A DNA stretch of 64,000 nt. It comes from Enterococcus timonensis. Lineage in GTDB: Bacteria; Bacillota; Bacilli; Lactobacillales; Enterococcaceae. Of the stretch, positions 1-8,119 are shown piece by piece. The notes beneath the pieces were generated by a model. That model saw only the letters and a program-made list of their open reading frames with translations, made no database searches and was not told the DNA's origin. Both the position numbers and the translations under genes were made by a program. Numbering within the stretch: the first letter of the stretch is position 1; the number at the start of each line of letters is the position of its first letter. The stretch lies in assembly GCF_900104595.1 (NCBI RefSeq), contig NZ_FNVY01000004.1, positions 62,001-126,000 on the forward strand, read 5' to 3'.

Positions 1-480
1 GTTTGTCGTCGTTTTGCAAAATTATTTACAGATGGTTCTATTGACGTAGCACCAATGATTGGTTTCTTATTAGCACTTGCTATGTTTAATAATGCAGCTA
101 CTTTTGCAGCTCCTTACTTTACCGCTATTTTAGGAGACTTCATTCCACATTCAGCTATTATTTTAGCGATTGTCTTTGGTGTGTTAACTCCACTAGGATT
201 CTTCCGGGGACCTTTGAACTTAGTTGGTTCAGGTTCAGCTATTTTAGCCGTTGTTTTAGCAGCTAATCCTACTATTCCAGTTGAATTCTTATTCCCATTA
301 TTTGCCATTACAACGATTGCACCTCAACATTTAGATATTACTCAATCATGGGTTGCTTGGGGCTTTGGTTATACTAAAGTAGCTTCCGGGGACTTCATGA
401 AAAAATCCATCCCAACTGGTTGGATTATCGGAATTATTATGGCCGCCATCACATATATCATGTATGGTAACCTTGTTTAA
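1..480 (+). CDS. C-terminal part of a multi-pass permease (partial)
   Basis: The frame is open from base 1 to a TAA at 478-480, so only the last 159 codons of a longer gene are present. The protein is strongly hydrophobic, with about four membrane helices separated by short loops. It carries glycine/serine-rich stretches such as LVGSGSAIL and FFRGPLNLVG, and ends in a hydrophobic helix with a short tail. I do not recognise the family with certainty; an ion-coupled organic-anion or nucleobase/hydantoin-type symporter would fit. The hydantoinase/oxoprolinase-like gene begins 51 nt downstream with no terminator between, so the permease probably imports that enzyme's substrate. Confidence 0.6.
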   Translation, partial: VCRRFAKLFTDGSIDVAPMIGFLLALAMFNNAATFAAPYFTAILGDFIPHSAIILAIVFGVLTPLGFFRGPLNLVGSGSAILAVVLAANPTIPVEFLFPLFAITTIAPQHLDITQSWVAWGFGYTKVASGDFMKKSIPTGWIIGIIMAAITYIMYGNLV

Positions 481-531
481 AATTTTATTGTAATTAGCAT
501 TTAAAAGATTTTTTGAAAAAGGGGATTTCTC

Positions 532-2664
532 ATGAATCGATCAGTCAGAATGGGTATCGACGTAGGTGGTACCCATACAAAAGCGGTAGCCATCGATAAT
601 GCTACCCACGAAATTATCGGTAAAGCCTCTGTTAAGACCACCCACGATGATCCTCGTGGGGTGGCTGCAGGGGTTGTCCGGTCATTTGAAAATTGTATGA
701 ATGAAAATAATATTTTGCCTGAAGATGTGGTCTTTGTAGCCCACTCCACAACACAAGCAACCAACGCCTTAATTGAAGGTGACGTGGCCACTGTTGGGGT
801 TATCGGAATGGCAAAAGGTGGTTTGGAAGGTTTCTTAGCCAAACGCCAAAGCCGGATTGATGATATCGATCTTGGTAATAACAAAACAATTAAAATCGTC
901 AATTCCTTTATTCCTTTGAAACAATTGAATGAAGCAAAAGTAGAAGAAACTGTTGGTCAACTCCAATCAAAAGGCGCGCGCGTCTTGGTAGCTTCCATGG
1001 CCTTTGGGGTAGATGACGGCGAACCAGAAAAAATCGTTCACCAAGCAGCTGAAAAGAAAAATATTCCAACGACTATGGCTTCAGATATTACTAAATTGTA
1101 TGGTTTAACTCGTCGGACAAGAACGGCCGCTATTAATGCGTCTATTTTGCCTAAAATGTTAGACACAGCCAATTCAACTGAAGCTTCAGTTAGAGAAGCT
1201 GGCGTTAATGTACCATTGATGATCATGCGTGGTGATGGCGGGGTTATGGAAATTTCTGAAATGAAGAAACGTCCAGTATTAACTATGCTTTCAGGTCCGG
1301 CAGCTTCTGTTATGGGTTCATTAATGTATTTGCGGGCATCTAACGGGGTTTACTTTGAAGTTGGTGGTACAACGACTAATATCGGAGTTATCCGTAATGG
1401 TCGACCAGCGATTGATTACTCAATTGTTGGTGGACATCCTACCTACATCTCTTCTTTAGATGTGCGGGTTTTAGGTTGTGCTGGTGGATCAATGGTTCGG
1501 GCAGATAAATCTGGGGTCATTGATGTTGGTCCTCGTTCAGCCCATATTGCTGGACTTGATTATTCCGTCTTTACAGATACTGATAAAATTGTTGGACCAC
1601 ACGTTGAATTTTTCTCTCCTAAAGAAGGCGATCCTGCCGACTATGTAAAAGTAGTAATGGAAGATGGTTCAGCGGTAACAATTACTAACTCTTGTGCAGC
1701 GAATGTCTTAGGTCTTGTACAACCAGAACACTTCTCTTATGGGAATGTGGAATCAGCTAGAAAAGCAATGCAAGCTTTAGCTGACTACTGCGGAACAACC
1801 GTTGAAGATATTGCTAAACAAATCATGGAAAAAGCTTATGCTAAAATCGAACCAGTGATTTTATCATTAGCTGAAAAATACAAATTAGAAAAAGATCAAA
1901 TTTCTCTTGTTGGTGTTGGTGGCGGTGCTGCTTCATTAATCGTTTACTTCTCTAACAAAATGGGCGTTAAATATTCTATTCCAGAAAATGCCGAAGTTAT
2001 TTCTTCTATCGGTGTAGCTCTTGCTATGGTTCGTGACGTGGTGGAACGGATTATCCCTTCACCAAGTAAAGAAGATATTAAAAATCTGAAAAACGAAGCT
2101 ATGAACAAAGCAATTGAATCTGGTGCAACACCAGAATCCATTGAAATCCATATTGAAATTGATCCACAAACATCAAAAGTTACGGCTATTGCAACAGGAT
2201 CAACTGAAGTGAAAACAACTGACTTAACTAAAGAAGTCGATGCTGATGAAGCGCGAGAAATTGCTGCTGAAGATATGCGGATGACCGATAATAGTCAAGC
2301 TGAACTTCTAGCATCTTCTGATTTCTTCTTTGTCTTTGGTGATAAAAATGCCAATGGACAAGCTGGTCCTACTCGGATTATCGACAAAAAAGGTTTCATT
2401 AAAGTTCAAGTAGGTAACGGGATGGCCGTTCGCACGACAGCCGCTAATTATTTGACTGAAATGGAACGCTTATGGGATGAAATGGCCGTTTACCAAACAG
2501 AATTAATTGCTCGTCCTGAGTATTACTTATGTATTGGTGCTCGTGCAATGGACTTTTCGGCAACTGAATTTGATCAACTTGTCTTGTTAACTGACTTAGA
2601 AGTTTCATCACTAGAGCCAGACGATGAGGTGATTGTCGTTGCCGCTAACATCAAGCAAACCTAA
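532..2664 (+). CDS. Hydantoinase/oxoprolinase family protein (HyuA-like)
   Basis: 710 aa. The N-terminus has the ASKHA nucleotide-binding signature GIDVGGTHTKAV (about residues 8-19), followed by the VAHSTTQATNAL segment typical of the Hydant_A_N domain. The central Hydantoinase_A region (about 200-510) contains GGTTTNIGVI and a glycine-rich VGVGGGAASL phosphate loop. Family members use ATP to open cyclic amides such as hydantoins or 5-oxoproline. The last ~170 residues are an extra region I cannot assign. No HyuB-like partner follows, unlike most oxoprolinase operons. The start ATG at 532 has an AAGGGGA site before it. The gene overlaps the next one by about 26 nt and probably shares an operon with the upstream permease. 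The true substrate is unknown. Confidence 0.8.
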   Translation: MNRSVRMGIDVGGTHTKAVAIDNATHEIIGKASVKTTHDDPRGVAAGVVRSFENCMNENNILPEDVVFVAHSTTQATNALIEGDVATVGVIGMAKGGLEGFLAKRQSRIDDIDLGNNKTIKIVNSFIPLKQLNEAKVEETVGQLQSKGARVLVASMAFGVDDGEPEKIVHQAAEKKNIPTTMASDITKLYGLTRRTRTAAINASILPKMLDTANSTEASVREAGVNVPLMIMRGDGGVMEISEMKKRPVLTMLSGPAASVMGSLMYLRASNGVYFEVGGTTTNIGVIRNGRPAIDYSIVGGHPTYISSLDVRVLGCAGGSMVRADKSGVIDVGPRSAHIAGLDYSVFTDTDKIVGPHVEFFSPKEGDPADYVKVVMEDGSAVTITNSCAANVLGLVQPEHFSYGNVESARKAMQALADYCGTTVEDIAKQIMEKAYAKIEPVILSLAEKYKLEKDQISLVGVGGGAASLIVYFSNKMGVKYSIPENAEVISSIGVALAMVRDVVERIIPSPSKEDIKNLKNEAMNKAIESGATPESIEIHIEIDPQTSKVTAIATGSTEVKTTDLTKEVDADEAREIAAEDMRMTDNSQAELLASSDFFFVFGDKNANGQAGPTRIIDKKGFIKVQVGNGMAVRTTAANYLTEMERLWDEMAVYQTELIARPEYYLCIGARAMDFSATEFDQLVLLTDLEVSSLEPDDEVIVVAANIKQT

Positions 2665-3301
2665 TTTGGACATTCAACAAATATTCCAAGACTTATCTAA
2701 AGTTTCCGATGAGTCTTGGGGGCGTTATGCCATGAGTCGTGAACTCTTAAAAGATAAATTGACAACGGATCAAGTCACCACATTGATTACAGAATCTGAG
2801 GCTGCCGGGAAAAAAGCAGCTGAAGATATATTAGAACAATATCCAAACTTATCTGTTAGTGAAATTATTGAAGAACTGGGGATTGAATTTAAATATATGC
2901 CGGATGAAATTATCGGCGGTCGGGTGATGTTTGCCTTATTCACTTCGCCTAATTTAATTCAAGTAGCCCATGAACCGATTGAAAAAGTAGCTTCTTATGA
3001 GTTGCCGGAATTGCCTAAAGAAAAGGTCCAAGATTTAATTTTGGCTCACGAACTTTTCCATTATGTGGAAACGCATGATCCAGAAATCTTTACCCAAAAA
3101 ACAGAAATCACATTGTGGAAGTTCGGATTTTTTTCACAGAAATCAACCGTCCGAACGACTAGTGAAATTGCCGCCATGGCTTTTTCTCAAACACTTAATC
3201 AGTTATCTTTTTCACCTTTTGTAATGGACACGTTATTGATTCATGCCTATAATGTTAAAGACGCACAAAACATGTACCAAGAAATAATGAGCTTTACTTA
3301 A
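2639..3301 (+). CDS. HExxH metallopeptidase-like protein (ImmA/IrrE-type)
   Basis: 220 aa. HELFH at about residues 137-141 is a zinc-binding HExxH motif, and a glutamate in TSEIAAMAF about 35 residues later could be the third ligand, as in small ImmA/IrrE-type or gluzincin peptidases. There is no signal peptide or membrane helix, so it is cytosolic. I place the start at TTG 2639, 8 nt after GAGGTG inside the end of the preceding gene; TTG 2633 is an in-frame alternative but sits too close to the site. The overlap implies translational coupling to the HyuA-like gene. This coupling suggests a role in maturation or control of the enzyme or transporter, but that is inference. Confidence 0.6.
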   Translation: MPLTSSKPNLDIQQIFQDLSKVSDESWGRYAMSRELLKDKLTTDQVTTLITESEAAGKKAAEDILEQYPNLSVSEIIEELGIEFKYMPDEIIGGRVMFALFTSPNLIQVAHEPIEKVASYELPELPKEKVQDLILAHELFHYVETHDPEIFTQKTEITLWKFGFFSQKSTVRTTSEIAAMAFSQTLNQLSFSPFVMDTLLIHAYNVKDAQNMYQEIMSFT

Positions 3302-3329
3302 AAAAATCTATTCATGAGATTTTTCTTCA

Positions 3330-3358
3330 AGTCCAAGTCTAACTTGGGCTTTTTTTTT
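3330..3358 (+). terminator. Rho-independent terminator after the peptidase gene
   Basis: Stem AGTCCAAG/CTTGGGCT with a short loop, followed by a run of nine T. Confidence 0.8.
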
Positions 3359-3370
3359 ATAAAATAATTC

Positions 3371-3416
3371 AAAAAAACAGGCTGACCGCTATGTATAAGC
3401 GATCAGCCTGTTTTGT
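3371..3416 (-). terminator. Terminator of the uxuBA operon
   Basis: An AACAGGCTGACCGC stem pairs with GCGATCAGCCTGTT. An A-run on the left provides the T-tract for minus-strand transcripts. It lies just beyond the uxuA stop codon. Confidence 0.8.
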
Positions 3417-3424
3417 TATCTTAG

Positions 3425-4495
3425 TTATTTGCCTTCTTTTTCAATGGCTTCCCATAAACCGTTGATATACGTTGCGCCTAATGCACGGTCATAAAGTCCG
3501 TAACCAGGGCGACCTGTTTCTCCCCAAATCATCCGACCGTGGTCAGGACGAATATAGCCGGTAAAGCCATTATCGTGAAGAGCTTTTAGAATTTTGTACA
3601 TATCTAATGAACCGTCACTAGACAAATGTGGTGCTTCGTAGAAATCACGATTTTGGATATATTTGATATTTCTAACGTGAGCAAATGGAATCCGGTCACG
3701 TTTCGTAAATTCAGCTAAGATGGCATAAACATCGTTGCTTGGATCTTCAGCAATGGAACCAGTACATAAAGTAATCCCGTTTGATGGAGAATCCACTGCG
3801 TTACATAACCAGTCAAGGTCATTGCGATTTTTCACAATCCGAGGAAGACCGAAGATGGAGTAGGGAGGATCATCAGGGTGAATGGCCATCTTGATGCCGA
3901 CCTCTTCACAAGTTGGGATAATGCCTTCTAAGAAATATTTCAAGTTTTCCCGAAGTTTATCGTCGTCGACGCCTTCGTAAGCTTTGAACAAGCTTTTCAC
4001 GTGCGCCAAACGTTCTGGTTCCCAACCTGGCAAAGTATATTCGCCAGCTGATTCTTGCACTTCTTTAATAATATCTTCTGGATCGCGTTCAATCCCTTTT
4101 TCCTCAAAAGCCATAGTGGAAGAACCATCTGCTAAAATATAATCTAAATCAGTTTTAATCCAGTCAAAAATAGGCATGAAATTATAACAAATGACTTCAA
4201 CCCCAAATTCAGCTAAATTACGAATCGTTGTTTTGTAGTTTTCAATATATTGATCGCGACTTGGCAAACCAATTTTAATGTCATCGTGGATATTTACACT
4301 TTCGATAACTTTCAAAGTTAAACCATGGCTTTCAACTTCTTCTTTTAAAGCTTTAATGCGATCTTTAGGCCAAACTTCACCGGCCGGGATATCAAACAAA
4401 GTCCCCACGATGCCTTTCATGCCAGGAATTTGCCGAATTTGTTCTAATGTGACTTTATCTTCATTTTGGCCGTACCAACGGAAGGTCATTTCCAT
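3425..4495 (-). CDS. uxuA: D-mannonate dehydratase
   Basis: 356 aa, the usual length for UxuA. It dehydrates D-mannonate to 2-keto-3-deoxygluconate in hexuronate (glucuronate/galacturonate) breakdown. The N-terminus MEMTFRWYGQNEDKVTLEQI, the segments VIESVNIHDDIK and AIHPDDPPYSIFGLPR, and the C-terminal RPDHGRMIWGE are characteristic of the TIM-barrel metal-dependent family. His/Asp of HPDDP and HG of RPDHGR are likely metal or catalytic residues. It begins 1 nt after the end of uxuB, with an AAGGAG site inside the end of uxuB, so the two are co-transcribed and probably translationally coupled. Confidence 0.95.
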   Translation of the reverse strand: MEMTFRWYGQNEDKVTLEQIRQIPGMKGIVGTLFDIPAGEVWPKDRIKALKEEVESHGLTLKVIESVNIHDDIKIGLPSRDQYIENYKTTIRNLAEFGVEVICYNFMPIFDWIKTDLDYILADGSSTMAFEEKGIERDPEDIIKEVQESAGEYTLPGWEPERLAHVKSLFKAYEGVDDDKLRENLKYFLEGIIPTCEEVGIKMAIHPDDPPYSIFGLPRIVKNRNDLDWLCNAVDSPSNGITLCTGSIAEDPSNDVYAILAEFTKRDRIPFAHVRNIKYIQNRDFYEAPHLSSDGSLDMYKILKALHDNGFTGYIRPDHGRMIWGETGRPGYGLYDRALGATYINGLWEAIEKEGK

Positions 4496-4496
4496 A

Positions 4497-6113
4497 TTAT
4501 AAAACTCCTTTTGCTAAATATTTTTGTAAAGTGGCGCGGATGCTGCCGGGTCCTTGCAACATTTCTAGCAAGAAACCTTCAATTTTTTCACCAAGACCTG
4601 CTTGATACAAATTAAGGCTGAAAATTGTTTCGTTACTTAAGATGTCTTTGACGATGGGATGAACATCGCCGTCAAATCCTAAATGTAATGGGGCAAGTTT
4701 TTCTTGTAGTTCGCTTAAAAGTGGATCTGGAGAAGGGGTGAAACTTTCGCCATTGTCGTCAACAGCTAATAAGTAGCGGAGCCAACCGGCGATTGTAAGT
4801 GGGATAAATGTTAAATCACTAGCATCTAAAGTGGAACTTTCCACATATTTACGAATCGTTTCGCCATAACGAATGGCAACTTTTTGTGAAGTGTCAGAAG
4901 CAATCCGTTGCGGTGCATCGGGAATATTTGGATTAGGGAGACGTTTTTCTATTAATTCGTCAATAAAGTTTTGCGGATTAATAATTTTAGGATCATCTAC
5001 GACAGGCAAGCCTTCATGGTAGCCGATTTGTTTAATCAAACCAACTAGTTCAGGATCGGTCATTTCAGCAGAAATGGCTGTGTAATCTAGCAGGCAACCA
5101 AAAACGGCCAGAGCGGTGTGCAAAGGGTTCAAACAAGTCGTTACTTTCATAGCGTCAGCTTTATCAACAGTAGCCCGGTCCGTTAAAATCACGCCGGCAG
5201 CAGCTAAATCTGGTTGGCCATTAGGGAAGCTGTCTTCAATAACTAAATAATGAATCACTTCAGTATTAGCGAAAGGCGCAATGTTGGTATGTTTTTCAGT
5301 GTGAATAATTTGCGCATCAACAACACCTAGTGCTTCTAATTTTTCGACAACACTTTCAGCAGGATTTGGTGTGATGCGGTCAATCATTGACCAAGGGAAG
5401 GAAACTTTTTTATCGTCTTTTAAATAATCTAAAAAGGCGGATGGTGCAAAATGATTATCGACCCAACCTTGGGCAATTGTTAAGACGGCTTCTTGGAATT
5501 TTTTACCGTTATGAGAAAAATTATCGGTAGAAACCATAGCAATTGGTAATTGACCGGCATTAAAACGAGCCAACAATAATGAAGCGACGATTGACATAGT
5601 ATTTTGTGGGAAATCTGGGCCGTTTGTTAAGTCAGCTTCCACAATTGGGAAAAATTTGCCAGCGGAATCTTTTAAGCTATAGCCTTTTTCAGTAATCGTA
5701 AAAGTGGCTAGTTGTAAAGAATCTTGTTCAAAAATATGTTTCACGGCATTGAAACTTTCGGGACGCGTTGGATTGCAATAGTAGCTTTCTGCTGTTGACG
5801 CCAAGAGACGATTGTCCAAAGTGCCATCTTCGTGCATCACAACTTGTAAAAATTGGTTGTTATAAGGTTGATAAGCTTGATCGATGACCGCTTCATCATA
5901 AGTTTCACAAACTACCACACCACTATTAAGTTTGCCTAAATCCAGCAAATCTTGGGCTGTGGCAGCATGAAAGCCGCGATATAAATTACCGCCACCAAAA
6001 TGGATCCATTGGGTGTCGGCTTTTTTTTTGTCAGCAGCAACTTTTGGTAAAACAATTCCTGCCTTTTGATACTCGGAAACCTGTTGAGACCAAGCTTTTT
6101 TTAGAGAAATCAT
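4497..6113 (-). CDS. uxuB: Fructuronate reductase / mannitol dehydrogenase family
   Basis: 538 aa long-chain polyol dehydrogenase. The N-terminal Rossmann motif IHFGGGNLYRGF binds NAD. The catalytic lysine, asparagine and histidine of the family are visible in KVTTCLNPLHTALAVFG. With uxuA immediately downstream, the reaction is most likely fructuronate to D-mannonate rather than mannitol oxidation. It is the first gene of a minus-strand operon whose promoter lies at 6162-6189 and carries an operator candidate over its -35 box. The ATG is preceded by GAAAGGAG. Confidence 0.9.
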   Translation of the reverse strand: MISLKKAWSQQVSEYQKAGIVLPKVAADKKKADTQWIHFGGGNLYRGFHAATAQDLLDLGKLNSGVVVCETYDEAVIDQAYQPYNNQFLQVVMHEDGTLDNRLLASTAESYYCNPTRPESFNAVKHIFEQDSLQLATFTITEKGYSLKDSAGKFFPIVEADLTNGPDFPQNTMSIVASLLLARFNAGQLPIAMVSTDNFSHNGKKFQEAVLTIAQGWVDNHFAPSAFLDYLKDDKKVSFPWSMIDRITPNPAESVVEKLEALGVVDAQIIHTEKHTNIAPFANTEVIHYLVIEDSFPNGQPDLAAAGVILTDRATVDKADAMKVTTCLNPLHTALAVFGCLLDYTAISAEMTDPELVGLIKQIGYHEGLPVVDDPKIINPQNFIDELIEKRLPNPNIPDAPQRIASDTSQKVAIRYGETIRKYVESSTLDASDLTFIPLTIAGWLRYLLAVDDNGESFTPSPDPLLSELQEKLAPLHLGFDGDVHPIVKDILSNETIFSLNLYQAGLGEKIEGFLLEMLQGPGSIRATLQKYLAKGVL

Positions 6114-6161
6114 AGAGAACTCCTTTCGAAAACTGATATATTAGTTTCACCTACAGACTTA

Positions 6162-6189
6162 ATTATAGCGAAAATCCAGCTGAAGTCAA
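6162..6189 (-). promoter_or_regulatory. uxuBA promoter
   Basis: Read on the minus strand: TTGACT (6184-6189), a 16-nt spacer, then TATAAT (6162-6167). The -35 box lies within the left copy of the 15-bp repeat described at 6184-6198. Confidence 0.7.
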
Positions 6190-6198
6190 TCGCTTACA
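6184..6198. promoter_or_regulatory. Operator candidate, left copy
   Basis: AGTCAATCGCTTACA. The 8-bp core AATCGCTT is the reverse complement of the core AAGCGATT in the right copy, while the outer AGTC and ACA are direct repeats. It overlaps the uxuB -35 box and is likely bound by the divergent GntR regulator. Confidence 0.6.
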
Positions 6199-6227
6199 GC
6201 TAAAAAATTAGATTAATTTGATGATGT

Positions 6228-6256
6228 TTGTCTGCTAACTAACAATCTGATATAAT
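6228..6256 (+). promoter_or_regulatory. Promoter of the GntR regulator gene
   Basis: TTGTCT (6228-6233), exactly 17 nt, then TATAAT (6251-6256). Confidence 0.75.
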
Positions 6257-6264
6257 AGTTTTAA

Positions 6265-6279
6265 AGTCAAGCGATTACA
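6265..6279. promoter_or_regulatory. Operator candidate, right copy
   Basis: AGTCAAGCGATTACA, 9 nt downstream of the -10 box and therefore at about +1 of the regulator gene. This position would suit autorepression. Confidence 0.6.
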
Positions 6280-6308
6280 AAAAGCGTAAGAAAAGAGTAG
6301 AAAAGACG

Positions 6309-7025
6309 ATGGTAATAAATAGTGAAGGTCCAAACGAAACAAATAGCGAGGCCAATAATTTACAAGAGCAAGCTTATGAAGCAATTCGTCGCTTAATCAT
6401 TCACGGCGACTTGGAACCGGGACGGAAAGTGTCGGAAAAATCATTGGAAGATATTTTGAAAATTGGGCGTACGCCAGTCCGTGAAGCGTTGATTCAATTA
6501 AGAAAACAAAAATTAATTTATGCGATTCCCCAAAGTGGGACGTATGTTTCAAAAATCGATTTGAAATCTGCCGATAACGCTCGCTTTGCCCGGGAACAGT
6601 TAGAGCGGAAAATTTTTATGGAAACGACAGCGAAAATCGATGATCAAGGGAAAAAAGTTTTAGAGGCGATTTTAGAAGAGCAAGGTGCGGCCGTTCAACG
6701 TCATGATCGGCGAAGTTTTTTTCATTTAGATAATGTCTTTCATCAAACGTGTTTTGAAATTGCCGGTAGATCAGAAATTTGGCATTGGTTAGATGCCAAT
6801 AATACGAATTTGGATCGCTTCCGCTGGTTGCGTTTATCGGTGCCTGACTTAAAATGGGAAGGGATTATGGATCAACATTACGCATTACTGATGGCGATTC
6901 AAGAACGGAATGTGGATGAAGCGGAATTTTTGGCGATTTTGCATTTGCATATGATGTTAGAAGAAAAGCAAGCTGTAACAGAGGCTTATCCGGATTATTT
7001 TACCGACGAGTCGCTGATTTATTGA
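6309..7025 (+). CDS. GntR/FadR-family regulator of hexuronate genes (UxuR-like)
   Basis: 238 aa. An N-terminal GntR winged helix-turn-helix spans about residues 18-85 (AYEAIRRLIIHGDLEPG, then GRTPVREALIQLRKQ). The C-terminal all-helical FCD ligand domain has histidines (FHLDNVFHQTCF and LHLHMM) positioned as the usual metal-binding set. It is divergent from uxuBA and has two candidate operators in the shared promoter, so it most likely represses uxuBA and itself until a hexuronate intermediate binds. The aldo/keto reductase gene follows 30 nt later. Confidence 0.85.
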   Translation: MVINSEGPNETNSEANNLQEQAYEAIRRLIIHGDLEPGRKVSEKSLEDILKIGRTPVREALIQLRKQKLIYAIPQSGTYVSKIDLKSADNARFAREQLERKIFMETTAKIDDQGKKVLEAILEEQGAAVQRHDRRSFFHLDNVFHQTCFEIAGRSEIWHWLDANNTNLDRFRWLRLSVPDLKWEGIMDQHYALLMAIQERNVDEAEFLAILHLHMMLEEKQAVTEAYPDYFTDESLIY

Positions 7026-7055
7026 GGATCTTAATAAAAATATAGGAGGAACACA

Positions 7056-7973
7056 ATGAAAAAAATTAAATTTGGAACAACGAATGAAGAAGTCTCCGCG
7101 GTCGTTTTTGGGTGCATGCGGATCAATGGTATCGAGGAAAAGGCCGCCCAATCCATCGTGGAAAAAGCGGTCGAAGTGGGCATTAATTTTTTTGATCACG
7201 CCGATATTTATGGCAAAGGAGAATGTGAAGAAATTTTTGGTCGGGTATTGAAAAATTCTTCATTAAAACGAGAAGACTTATGGCTCCAAACTAAATGTGG
7301 GATTCGTCCTGGAACGTTTGATTTTTCTAAAGAACATATTATTTCTTCAGTGGAAGGCAGTTTAAAACGATTGGGCGTGGATCATCTGGATTCATTATTA
7401 TTGCATCGTCCAGATACTTTAATGGAACCTGAAGAAATTGCCGCCGCCTTTGATCAGTTGCATCAAGAAGGAAAAGTTCGTTATTTTGGTGTCTCTAACC
7501 AAAAGCCACTCCAAATAGAACTTTTGAAAAAATATGTCGGCCAACCATTACAAGCCAACCAATTACAATTTGGCATTAAGCACACCGGAATGATCGACTC
7601 AGGCATTTATGTCAATATGACCAATGAACCAAGTGTCGATCATGATGGCAGTATTTTGGAATATTCACGCCTGAATGATATGACGATTCAAGCTTGGTCG
7701 CCGTATCAATATGGATTTTTCGAAGGTGTTTTTCTAGATAATGATAAATTCCCAGAATTAAATGCGGTCTTAGCTGAAATTGCTGAAAAATATCAAATCA
7801 CTAAAAATGGTTTAGCGAGTGCGTGGATTTTGCGCCACCCAGCCAAGATGCAAGTCATCACCGGAACTATGAAAGAATTCCGGATTGAAGAAATCGCCGC
7901 AGCTGCTGAAATTAATTTAAGTCGCGAAGACTGGTACAAAATTTACGAAGTAGCCGGCAATAAACTACCATAA
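7056..7973 (+). CDS. Aldo/keto reductase (YdhF-type)
   Basis: 305 aa NADPH-dependent TIM-barrel oxidoreductase. The catalytic tetrad is visible: Asp and Tyr in FFDHADIYGKGE, Lys in LQTKCG and His in LLLHRPD. The later GVSNQ and ITGT segments fit cofactor binding. The GGAGGA site precedes the ATG. It follows the GntR gene closely and may act on a sugar acid or aldehyde from hexuronate metabolism, but the substrate cannot be read from the sequence. Confidence 0.85.
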   Translation: MKKIKFGTTNEEVSAVVFGCMRINGIEEKAAQSIVEKAVEVGINFFDHADIYGKGECEEIFGRVLKNSSLKREDLWLQTKCGIRPGTFDFSKEHIISSVEGSLKRLGVDHLDSLLLHRPDTLMEPEEIAAAFDQLHQEGKVRYFGVSNQKPLQIELLKKYVGQPLQANQLQFGIKHTGMIDSGIYVNMTNEPSVDHDGSILEYSRLNDMTIQAWSPYQYGFFEGVFLDNDKFPELNAVLAEIAEKYQITKNGLASAWILRHPAKMQVITGTMKEFRIEEIAAAAEINLSREDWYKIYEVAGNKLP

Positions 7974-7990
7974 AAAAATATGTATTTCTA

Positions 7991-8038
7991 AAGCTAAGAG
8001 ATGCGGCCATTTGTTTGCTGTATCTCTTGGCTTTTTTT
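7991..8038 (+). terminator. Terminator after the aldo/keto reductase
   Basis: A 13-bp stem (AGCTAAGAGATGC with GTATCTCTTGGCT) followed by seven T. Confidence 0.8.
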
Positions 8039-8119
8039 GCTGAAAACTTTTAGAAAACATGCTAAGATAAAACGTGCTGGACAATTAAAATTTTAAAGTA
8101 GATAAAGGACGTGGATTTG

